Shown in pieces: positions 5,524-10,377 of a stretch of 10,377 nucleotides of DNA (positions are counted from its first letter, which is position 1; each line of letters starts with the position of its first letter). The notes below the pieces were generated by a model. That model ran no database searches, was not told the origin of the DNA, and worked only from the letters and a program-made list of their open reading frames with translations. The translations under genes and the position numbers were made by a program. Origin of the DNA: Clostridia bacterium (lineage in GTDB: Bacteria; Bacillota; Clostridia; Oscillospirales; CAG-272); assembly GCA_017556845.1 (NCBI GenBank), contig JAFYMA010000080.1:1-10377 (forward strand). Reading direction: 5' to 3'.

Positions 5524-7272
5524 ATGGATATCTTCTCTATGGTGATCACACTTGTCGGCGGTCTTGCATTCTTCCTTTACGGTATGACCGTTATGTCCGG
5601 CGGCCTTGAAAAGATGACCGGCGGAAAGCTTGAAAAAGCTCTCAATTCCTTGACGAGCAATCCCTTCAAGGGTATTCTGCTCGGCATGGGTATCACTATC
5701 GCTATTCAGTCCTCGTCGGCGCTTACCGTCATGCTCGTCGGTCTTGTAAACTCGGGCGTTATGCAGTTTTCTCAGACCGTCAGCGTTATTATGGGTTCAA
5801 ATATCGGTACTACCCTTACAGCGTGGCTTTTGTCACTTGTCGGACTTGAGGACGGCGGTAATATTTTCATCCGTCTTTTGAAGCCGACGAGCTTTTCACC
5901 GATACTCGCTTTTATAGGCATACTTATGATAATGACATCAAAGCGTACGAGCAGGAAGGATATGGGCTCTATTCTCGTTGGCTTTGCAGTATTGATGTTC
6001 GGTATGTCGCTTATGAGCGACGCTATGGAGCCGTTATCGAAATCAGAGCAATTTGCAAGCATCCTTACGATGTTCCAAAATCCTCTTTTGGGTATACTTG
6101 TAGGTACTGTATTTACAGGTATAATACAAAGCTCTGCAGCATCGGTTGCTATTTTGCAGTCGCTTTCCGTAACGGGCGGTATTACATACGGTATGGCAAT
6201 ACCGATAATTATGGGTCAGAACATCGGTACGTGCGTTACGTCGCTTATTTCAAGTATCGGCGTATCGAAAAACGCAAAGCGTGTTGCGGTGCTTCACATA
6301 TCGTTCAACATAATAGGAACAGTTGCAATTCTCATAATTTACAGTGTAGTTGATGCGATCGTTGAGCTTGCAATACTCGACACGCCGATCGACGCATTCG
6401 GAATTGCGGTAGTTCACAGTATATTCAACGTAGCTACAACGCTTATGCTCTTGCCATTCAGAAAGCTGCTTATAAAGCTTGCTGAAAAGATAGTAAGGGG
6501 CGATGACATAAAAACAAACGTACCGATCATCGACGAGCGCTTGCTCAAAACTCCTTCGTTTGCAATAGCTGAATGTAACGCCAGCACCGCATCTATGGCT
6601 AAATACACCGTTAAAGGAATAAGAAGCGCTATTTCGCTGATGAATAATTTCGACAGCAAGCTTGCTAACGAAATATACGAAAACGAAGAAATGATAGACA
6701 AGTACGAAGACCAGCTCGGAACATATCTTGTAAAGCTGTCGGCTGAGGATCTTTCGGTTACGGACAGCCGACAGATAGCAAAGCTTCTTCATACGATAGG
6801 CGACTTTGAGCGTATAGGCGACCACGCAGTAAATATAACGGATGCCGTTATTGAAATGAGAGATAAAAAAATATCGTTCTCCGACGAAGCTATCGACGAT
6901 ATAAAGATACTCAGATTTGCAATTGACGAGATAGTTGACCTTACGTTCAGAGCGTTTACTGAAAACAATCTGTCCACAGCCACGGATATAGAGCCTCTTG
7001 AAGAAAGAATAGACGATCTTATACTTGACATCAAAACACGCCATATTTCACGTCTGCAGGCAGGAGCGTGCACGATAGAGCTTGGCTTTATACTTTCAGA
7101 TTTCCTCACTAATTTTGAGCGTATATCCGACCACTGCTCCAATATCGCAGTTGCCATTATCGAGGTTTCGGGTGACGTCGGTATACACCAGTATCTCGGT
7201 GATGTAAAATCAGGCAAAAACGAGCATTTCATTGAAAAATACGAAATGTATAAAAACAAATACTCACTTTAA
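5524..7272 (+). CDS. Na+/phosphate cotransporter with C-terminal PhoU domain
   Basis: This 582-residue membrane protein belongs to the Na+:phosphate symporter family (NptA / Na-Pi-II type) and would import inorganic phosphate driven by the sodium gradient. The membrane part (about 1-320) has the family's inverted duplication. Copy one carries GITIAIQSSSALTVMLVG (QSSSA at 62-66) and MGSNIGTTLTAW. Copy two carries GIIQSSAASVAILQSL (QSSAA at 202-206) and MGQNIGTCVTSL. From about residue 345 a cytoplasmic PhoU-like helical domain follows, with two metal-binding signatures, ERIGDHAVNI and ERISDHCSNI. This fusion is common in bacteria and probably regulates or couples the transporter. The ATG at 5524 is preceded by GGGAGAG at 5511-5517. 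It is a single-gene unit with its own promoter, and a strong terminator follows the TAA. Confidence 0.95.
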   Translation: MDIFSMVITLVGGLAFFLYGMTVMSGGLEKMTGGKLEKALNSLTSNPFKGILLGMGITIAIQSSSALTVMLVGLVNSGVMQFSQTVSVIMGSNIGTTLTAWLLSLVGLEDGGNIFIRLLKPTSFSPILAFIGILMIMTSKRTSRKDMGSILVGFAVLMFGMSLMSDAMEPLSKSEQFASILTMFQNPLLGILVGTVFTGIIQSSAASVAILQSLSVTGGITYGMAIPIIMGQNIGTCVTSLISSIGVSKNAKRVAVLHISFNIIGTVAILIIYSVVDAIVELAILDTPIDAFGIAVVHSIFNVATTLMLLPFRKLLIKLAEKIVRGDDIKTNVPIIDERLLKTPSFAIAECNASTASMAKYTVKGIRSAISLMNNFDSKLANEIYENEEMIDKYEDQLGTYLVKLSAEDLSVTDSRQIAKLLHTIGDFERIGDHAVNITDAVIEMRDKKISFSDEAIDDIKILRFAIDEIVDLTFRAFTENNLSTATDIEPLEERIDDLILDIKTRHISRLQAGACTIELGFILSDFLTNFERISDHCSNIAVAIIEVSGDVGIHQYLGDVKSGKNEHFIEKYEMYKNKYSL

Positions 7273-7282
7273 GCATTTAAAT

Positions 7283-7320
7283 AAATAACGGCGAGGGAAA
7301 CCTCGCCGTTATTTCATTTT
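7283..7320. terminator. Bidirectional terminator between the Na/Pi and HMA genes
   Basis: A perfect 14-pair stem, AAATAACGGCGAGG / CCTCGCCGTTATTT (7283-7296 and 7301-7314), closes on GAAA. On the plus strand it runs into CATTTTTTG. On the minus strand the 3' arm ends in TTATTT followed by ATTTAAAT. It sits 10 nt after the Na/Pi stop and touches the first base of the convergent HMA stop codon, so it can end both transcripts. Confidence 0.9.
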
Positions 7321-7571
7321 TTGAATATTGAAAACAGTCCCTTTTTCTCTTCTTCCTTTTCCCTTTTGATACCCTTAAGCTCATAGCCTGTTTTCTTTAC
7401 GATCCGTGCTATGTCGTCGTCGGAAATATCCTTATCGGTGATTATTACTGTTTTGTTTTCCTTGGAAGACGAGGCTACTTTTTTCACGTTAAACGCTGAA
7501 CGTATAGCATCATTCATGTGTGATTCGCACATTCCGCACATCATACCTTCAATATTGAGAATTATTTTCAT
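7314..7571 (-). CDS. Small heavy-metal-associated (HMA) domain protein
   Basis: This 85-residue protein is a single HMA (ferredoxin-like, CopZ-type) domain with a basic tail. The metal-binding loop is GMMCGMCESHM with Cys12 and Cys15, the MxCxxC arrangement that binds soft metals such as copper(I). The KTGYELKGI segment (60-68) matches the last strand of the fold. The tail (70-85) is a Lys/Glu-rich stretch ending GLFSIFKK, which could be an amphipathic membrane-touching end. Such proteins act as cytosolic metallochaperones or appear beside metal transporters, but no P-type ATPase or transporter lies next to it here. The ATG at 7571 has AAAGGA 10 nt upstream. It is monocistronic, with a perfect consensus promoter and a palindrome at the start site that suggests metal-dependent control. 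Which metal it binds is unknown. Confidence 0.88.
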   Translation of the reverse strand: MKIILNIEGMMCGMCESHMNDAIRSAFNVKKVASSSKENKTVIITDKDISDDDIARIVKKTGYELKGIKREKEEEKKGLFSIFKK

Positions 7572-7591
7572 AATATCACATTCCTTTCTTG

Positions 7592-7607
7592 GTTAGTCAC
7601 CGCTAAC
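7592..7607 (-). promoter_or_regulatory. Palindrome at the HMA gene start site, candidate metalloregulator operator
   Basis: GTTAG (7592-7596) and CTAAC (7603-7607) form an inverted repeat with six bases between, placed where transcription from the 7615-7643 promoter should begin. A repressor bound here would block initiation. The half-sites recall TTAG/CTAA-containing operators of the DtxR/IdeR iron-regulator family, but the spacing is wider than the classic box. Assignment to a regulator is inference. Confidence 0.45.
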
Positions 7608-7614
7608 TGTGTGA

Positions 7615-7643
7615 ATTATACACCTTAACACGCAATTTGTCAA
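7615..7643 (-). promoter_or_regulatory. Perfect consensus sigma-A promoter of the HMA gene
   Basis: On the minus strand TTGACA (7638-7643) is followed after exactly 17 nt by TATAAT (7615-7620). Both boxes match consensus at every position. Transcription should start near 7608, about 37 nt before the ATG. A promoter this strong on a small metal-binding protein gene makes sense if it is normally repressed. Confidence 0.88.
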
Positions 7644-7725
7644 TAGCAATCACGAATAACTGAAAAATAAAGATCATACATCATACATTTTACGTTTTTT
7701 TTTTGGAAAAATATGTTTTGATATA

Positions 7726-7754
7726 TTGACTTTTCATTTGTCTTATGTTATAAT
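7726..7754 (+). promoter_or_regulatory. Strong promoter of the duplicated-domain lipoprotein gene
   Basis: TTGACT (7726-7731) is followed after 17 nt by TATAAT (7749-7754), one mismatch in total. The start is expected near 7761, giving an AT-rich leader of about 119 nt before the ATG at 7880. Confidence 0.85.
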
Positions 7755-7770
7755 CGAAAAAAAGGTTTTG

Positions 7771-7853
7771 TTGTGAATTATTGTAATTTTCTATCAAATT
7801 CAAGTGCTTTCAGTCAACTTATGCTTGAATAATAAAAAATTAAATATTCACAA
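7771..7853 (+). promoter_or_regulatory. Possible folded 5' leader of the lipoprotein mRNA
   Basis: TTGTGAAT (7771-7778) is complementary to ATTCACAA (7846-7853) and encloses a TTCAAG / CTTGAA stem (7799-7804 and 7824-7829). GCTTG (7823-7827) could alternatively pair with CAAGC (7851-7855). The fold would end shortly before the AAAGGAGG ribosome binding site. It does not match any riboswitch consensus I recognise, and in such AT-rich sequence the pairing may be fortuitous. Confidence 0.2.
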
Positions 7854-7879
7854 GCAAGGTCAATTAAAGGAGGAGCATT

Positions 7880-9409
7880 ATGAAAAAATTATTTATCTTA
7901 CTATTGGCAGCACTTCTCGTTTTACCCTCTTGCACAAGCATAGAGCAGCCGGAAACCGATAACGGCACATCATCAAGCACACAGATGTCCACAAACGGTG
8001 AAAGCACAAGCGCAGACGATCCCCCTTCAGACGATTACACCGCCGACGGCGTTGAAAAGCTGTGCATTGATGCGGCGATGAAGCTCGAGAAAAATATAAA
8101 ATCAGAAACTCTTTCTTATGATTACAGGCAGGTTATAAAGATAAGCGGAGCAAAGGACAAAGAGCATACTCTGAACACTGAGGTTTCACAGAGTTATTTC
8201 GACAAGCTTGATATAAAAGTTAAAAACATCGACGGCGGACGGGACGTTATCTACCGCTCCAACAGTTCGGAAAACGCAATATACGATAATACCAATGATG
8301 AAAATATAAAGACGGAATACTCCGTTGAGCGCATTGAAGAAATACTTAACGAATACAGCGATATTTGCTTTTTTGATCCTGCATTATGTGAAAATATCTC
8401 ATTAAAGGATGTTCAAAGATACCGCTACCGTTATACGTACAATATTCCAAAGGAAAATATAAACCATTTTGCCGCCAGGGCGTTAAAGGTAATAGACTCG
8501 TCTCTTTCGGTAAATGACATAACGGTTGGAAATATCGTACGCCTTTCTGCCGAAACGGATATAGCGGTAAGTGCCGCAAACGGCGGAGAAACGTCAGACG
8601 TGTATTTCAGATCGTTCAATAACAAAGCATCGTTTACTCTTAATGTAAACGGTGAAGAATACACGGTACACTATGAATCATCAACGGTAAGACTAAAACC
8701 GGATACACAGTTATCGGGCAGCATCAATGACGGCAAAGCGTATACGCCAACAGACGATGAAAAGGCGTTTGTTGCTCTTGCAGCAGAATTTGAAAACGAT
8801 CATAAATCAAAGTCATACACGGAAAGTATTACGCAAAGCATAAAAATAAGCGGTGCAAGATCTGCAGATCACAATATGAGCGCTAATATCAACAGAAGAT
8901 ATCTGTTCCACGAACGCCCTGAAATATATCTGAAAGCTACTGTAAACGGTCAGGAGCGTTATTACCAATCAAACCTTGATGTTTTATTCTTCAAGGAAGG
9001 CGAATATTCGGAAAGTAAGGCTTACTCCGTAGAGCTTGCAGAAAGTATTTTCGCACGGTATTACGAGCCTTGCTTCTTCTCTTTTGAAAATTGCACCAAT
9101 ATTTCACTCGTTGAATTCAACAATTACGATTATGTGTTTGCTTATACCTTATCAAACAACGATATAGATTATTTCATTGAAAGATCGCTCGATGCACTCG
9201 GCATTGAAGCATCAGTAAGCGACGTTACGGTAGGAAATATAAAGACCTTGAACGGTATAAGCGAAGTTTCGATAGACCGTGAGAAAGACGGCGACGGCAT
9301 AAAGGGTGCAATATTTACAGGCACGGAATATACAGCCGAATTTACGTTCAGCATAAACGGCGATGAATATACGGTAAATTACAAATCCGAAACTATCAAA
9401 AAAGGATAA
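7880..9409 (+). CDS. Lipoprotein of two tandem copies of an unrecognised domain
   Basis: I do not recognise this 509-residue protein's family. A signal peptide of 17 residues ends in the lipobox LPSC (Cys18), followed by a Ser/Thr/Asp-rich linker to about residue 55, so it is probably anchored outside the membrane. The rest is two copies of one domain, about 57-272 and 293-508, offset by 235 residues. Shared landmarks are IKISGA (86-91 / 321-326), the Tyr-Ser-Val-Glu helix start (147 / 382), CFFxxxxCxNISL (163-175 / 398-410), a paired-Tyr strand, a helix with HFAARAL or YFIERSL, TVGNI (215-219 / 450-454) and the closing NGxEYTVxY (257-265 / 493-501). Two Cys seven residues apart in each copy could form a disulfide. 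It has a strong promoter, AAAGGAGG 6 nt before the ATG, and is monocistronic. A surface binding or structural role is inference. Confidence 0.9.
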   Translation: MKKLFILLLAALLVLPSCTSIEQPETDNGTSSSTQMSTNGESTSADDPPSDDYTADGVEKLCIDAAMKLEKNIKSETLSYDYRQVIKISGAKDKEHTLNTEVSQSYFDKLDIKVKNIDGGRDVIYRSNSSENAIYDNTNDENIKTEYSVERIEEILNEYSDICFFDPALCENISLKDVQRYRYRYTYNIPKENINHFAARALKVIDSSLSVNDITVGNIVRLSAETDIAVSAANGGETSDVYFRSFNNKASFTLNVNGEEYTVHYESSTVRLKPDTQLSGSINDGKAYTPTDDEKAFVALAAEFENDHKSKSYTESITQSIKISGARSADHNMSANINRRYLFHERPEIYLKATVNGQERYYQSNLDVLFFKEGEYSESKAYSVELAESIFARYYEPCFFSFENCTNISLVEFNNYDYVFAYTLSNNDIDYFIERSLDALGIEASVSDVTVGNIKTLNGISEVSIDREKDGDGIKGAIFTGTEYTAEFTFSINGDEYTVNYKSETIKKG

Positions 9410-9410
9410 A

Positions 9411-9423
9411 ACAAGGTCGGGGA
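9411..9423 (+). repeat. Left terminal inverted repeat
   Basis: ACAAGGTCGGGGA, an exact reverse complement of 9785-9797. It starts one base after the TAA of the lipoprotein gene. Confidence 0.85.
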
Positions 9424-9425
9424 GC

Positions 9426-9460
9426 TTAGCGTGATACTCTTAACGGAGTATTCACGCTAA
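9426..9460 (+). repeat. Stem-loop 1 of the element
   Basis: TTAGCGTGA (9426-9434) pairs with TCACGCTAA (9452-9460), and after a one-base bulge TACTC (9435-9439) pairs with GAGTA (9446-9450) around a six-base loop: 14 pairs in all. No T-run follows, so it is not a good terminator by itself. Confidence 0.75.
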
Positions 9461-9462
9461 AC

Positions 9463-9627
9463 GATGTTTGCCCTTGCTGGCAAGTGATGTTGCCTTCGTC
9501 AGTGATGTTCACTGCGTGAATGATGTTGTACCTTCGGCACAGTGGGCAAACATCACATCACTGCAAGCATTTGCGAGCAACATCATTATGCGTAGCATAA
9601 CATCACTTTTGCGTCAGCAAAAACATC
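9463..9627. repeat. Mirrored array of GATGTT / AACATC units separated by short hairpins
   Basis: The left half has GATGTT at 9463, 9486, 9504 and 9522; the right half has its complement AACATC at 9549, 9579, 9599 and 9622. Between them lie mini-hairpins of differing sequence: TTCAC-TGC-GTGAA (9508-9520), TGTACC-TTC-GGCACA with one mismatch (9527-9541), TTATGC-GTA-GCATAA (9586-9600) and TTTTGC-GTCA-GCAAAA (9607-9622). Three flanking spacers (9473-9484, 9491-9503, 9571-9580) look like degenerate versions. GATGTTTGCCC (9463-9473) and GGGCAAACATC (9544-9554) enclose the left half as an 11-bp stem. Confidence 0.75.
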
Positions 9628-9630
9628 ACT

Positions 9631-9684
9631 AACAGAAAAAAGAGCAGACATACAAGATTTTCTTGCGTGTTTGCTCTTTCTGTT
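9631..9684. terminator. Long hairpin in the element; likely pheT terminator on the minus strand
   Basis: The arms 9631-9657 and 9661-9684 pair imperfectly around a TTT loop. Read on the minus strand, GAGCAAACACGCAAGA pairs with TCTTGTATGTCTGCTC (13 Watson-Crick pairs, one wobble, two mismatches) and runs directly into six T (9636-9641), a good intrinsic terminator for pheT about 130-165 nt after its stop. On the plus strand the same stem is followed by TTTCTGTTTGT, so it may also stop lipoprotein transcription, less cleanly. Confidence 0.6.
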
Positions 9685-9696
9685 TGTATAAGGGCT

Positions 9697-9709
9697 TGGG
9701 CTTAGCCCA
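9697..9709. repeat. Short hairpin in the element
   Basis: TGGGC-TTA-GCCCA, a perfect five-pair stem with a three-base loop. Confidence 0.55.
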
Positions 9710-9712
9710 TTT

Positions 9713-9732
9713 GCGTTTGACTAGTCAAATGC
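9713..9732. repeat. Near-perfect 20-bp palindrome in the element
   Basis: The centre TTTGACTAGTCAAA (9716-9729) is a perfect 14-bp palindrome, flanked by GCG and TGC that extend it to 20 bp with one G-T. With no loop it resembles a dimeric-protein binding site or cruciform more than an RNA hairpin. Confidence 0.6.
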
Positions 9733-9740
9733 GATGCTTG

Positions 9741-9756
9741 CACTTTTGTCAAAGTG
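9741..9756. repeat. Short hairpin in the element
   Basis: CACTTT-TGTC-AAAGTG, a perfect six-pair stem with a four-base loop, about 30 nt before the right terminal inverted repeat. Confidence 0.55.
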
Positions 9757-9784
9757 AAAATTCTCCGCTAAGAACATCACCCAT

Positions 9785-9797
9785 TCCCCGACCTTGT
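9785..9797 (-). repeat. Right terminal inverted repeat
   Basis: TCCCCGACCTTGT, an exact reverse complement of 9411-9423. It ends four bases before the complement of the pheT stop codon (9802-9804). Confidence 0.85.
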
Positions 9798-9801
9798 ATT
9801 T

Positions 9802-10377
9802 TTAGCTTCTTATCGTAATTCCAAGCTCTTTATTAAGTGCATCAAGCATTTTCGCACACGAATTGTCCGTTTCCTCGGCTGTCAGAGTTCTGTCTGACGC
9901 TCTGAGTGATACGGAGTACGAAATACTCTTTTTGCCGCCCGTCTGAGCGCCTATATAAATATCGAAAAGCTTATAGCCGTCAAGCAATTTGCCAAGAGAT
10001 TTTTTGATAACCTTTTCTATCTTGGCTGCTTCAAGATCGACATCGCACATAAACGAAAAGTCACGTGTTACCGCAGGGAACTTCGGCAAGGGCTTATACT
10101 GTGATGTCTTACCTGCGTATTCAAGCAGCTTATCAAAGTCGATATCAGCGAGGTATACGGGCTTATCTATTGAATAATTCTCCGCTACCTCATAGCTGAT
10201 CTGACCGAATATAGCCAGCTCTTCCCCGTTTTTCGTTACCTTTGCACATCTTCCGCTGTGGAATATCGGGCAAGTCGTTACTGCTTCATATTCAACGTCA
10301 TCAATTGCAGTAAAATCAAGTATTGCCTCGACTATTCCCTTAAGGCTGTAAAAATCGCCCTTGAGCGTTCCTATTAC
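9802..10377 (-). CDS. pheT: Phenylalanine-tRNA ligase beta subunit, C-terminal part
   Basis: The last 191 codons of pheT enter from the right edge; the frame stays open to the window end and the true start lies outside. The protein is the beta subunit of the cytoplasmic alpha2-beta2 phenylalanyl-tRNA synthetase, which charges tRNA-Phe. The visible part includes the end of the core (DFYSLKGIVEAIL, then CPIFHSGRCAKV, a FGQI strand and YLADIDFDKLL) and the complete C-terminal ferredoxin-fold anticodon-binding domain: YKPLPKFPAVTRDFSF, LLDGYKLFDIYIG, GKKSISYSVSLRASDRTLT and KELGITIRS. All match family positions closely, and the frame is intact. Upstream pheS would be expected just beyond the window. 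The 3' end abuts the inverted-repeat element, whose long hairpin probably terminates the transcript. An ATG at 10089 is internal, not a start. Confidence 0.96.
   Translation of the reverse strand, partial: VIGTLKGDFYSLKGIVEAILDFTAIDDVEYEAVTTCPIFHSGRCAKVTKNGEELAIFGQISYEVAENYSIDKPVYLADIDFDKLLEYAGKTSQYKPLPKFPAVTRDFSFMCDVDLEAAKIEKVIKKSLGKLLDGYKLFDIYIGAQTGGKKSISYSVSLRASDRTLTAEETDNSCAKMLDALNKELGITIRS

Larger units (their letters stand above)
9411..9797. repeat. 387-bp hairpin-rich element with 13-bp terminal inverted repeats (MITE-like)
   Basis: The whole gap between the lipoprotein and pheT genes is one structured block. Its ends are perfect inverted repeats, ACAAGGTCGGGGA (9411-9423) and TCCCCGACCTTGT (9785-9797). 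Inside are at least eight local stem-loops, an 11-bp inverted repeat (9463-9473 / 9544-9554), four GATGTT and five AACATC copies, and CTTAGCG (9425-9431) matching CGCTAAG (9766-9772). No reading frame of useful length is present. It begins 1 nt after the lipoprotein stop and ends 4 nt before the pheT stop. No clear target-site duplication is visible. It could be a non-autonomous mobile repeat, a structured RNA or DNA module, or an elaborate terminator. A multi-copy nature is inferred, not seen. Confidence 0.7.

Noticed and set aside
6250..7044. 264-residue open frame antisense to the Na/Pi cotransporter gene
   Set aside because: It is a shadow of the transporter gene: Tyr/Cys/Arg-rich composition, no ribosome binding site and no recognisable domain.
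7673..7686. Tandem ATCATAC ATCATAC repeat
   Set aside because: Only two 7-nt copies in AT-rich intergenic DNA, with no positional link to either promoter.
9463..9627. CRISPR array
   Set aside because: The repeated unit is only 6-8 nt, spacers are 12-24 nt and self-complementary, orientation flips midway, and no cas gene is present.
9411..9797. Complete insertion sequence or integron attC site
   Set aside because: No transposase or integrase frame lies inside, no target duplication is evident, and the layout lacks attC core sites.
10078..10089. ATG at 10089 as the start of a small 95-residue gene
   Set aside because: The frame continues upstream to the window edge with clear pheT sequence, so the ATG is an internal Met.

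Overview
The window looks like a chromosomal segment of a low-to-mid GC Gram-positive anaerobe of class Clostridia, probably in the Oscillospiraceae/Ruminococcaceae (for example a Ruminococcus or [Eubacterium] siraeum relative). This rests on strong AGGAGG-type ribosome binding sites, many lipoprotein signals, near-consensus TTGACA/TATAAT promoters, and the protein types: a DUF3048 (YerB-like) lipoprotein, a PhoU-fused Na/Pi cotransporter and a stand-alone small HMA protein. The assignment is inference; no rRNA or tRNA gene is visible. Coordinates and base pairings were read by eye.

Layout. (1) 1-1506, minus strand: the 5' part of a DUF3048 lipoprotein gene running off the left edge, preceded by a three-domain S1 RNA-binding protein gene. 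(2) 1682-3389, plus strand: a lipoprotein of the ComEC-type metallo-beta-lactamase fold, overlapping by 8 nt with rlmA (23S rRNA guanine-N1 methyltransferase). (3) 3382-5297, minus strand: a tight operon of an ElaA-like acetyltransferase, a ZIP metal transporter and an RluA-family pseudouridine synthase. Its tail overlaps the rlmA tail, and its best terminator lies inside the rlmA coding sequence. (4) 5524-7272, plus strand: a Na/Pi cotransporter with a C-terminal PhoU domain, behind a promoter built on Pho-box-like repeats. It converges on (5) 7314-7571, minus strand: an 85-aa heavy-metal-associated domain protein with a perfect sigma-A promoter and a palindrome at its start site. A 14-bp bidirectional terminator is shared by the two. 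(6) 7880-9409, plus strand: an unrecognised 509-aa lipoprotein made of two tandem copies of a ~215-residue domain. (7) 9411-9797: a 387-bp hairpin-packed element bounded by perfect 13-bp inverted repeats and fitted almost exactly between two convergent stop codons. (8) 9802-10377, minus strand: the 3' end of pheT.

The genes are mostly housekeeping: rRNA modification (RlmA, RluA family), translation (PheT, S1 protein) and ion uptake (ZIP, Na/Pi). The parts most worth following are the hairpin element at 9411-9797, which looks like a multi-copy MITE-like or structured intergenic repeat also serving as a terminator, and the duplicated lipoprotein beside it. I see no classical defence, phage, CRISPR or biosynthetic system here.
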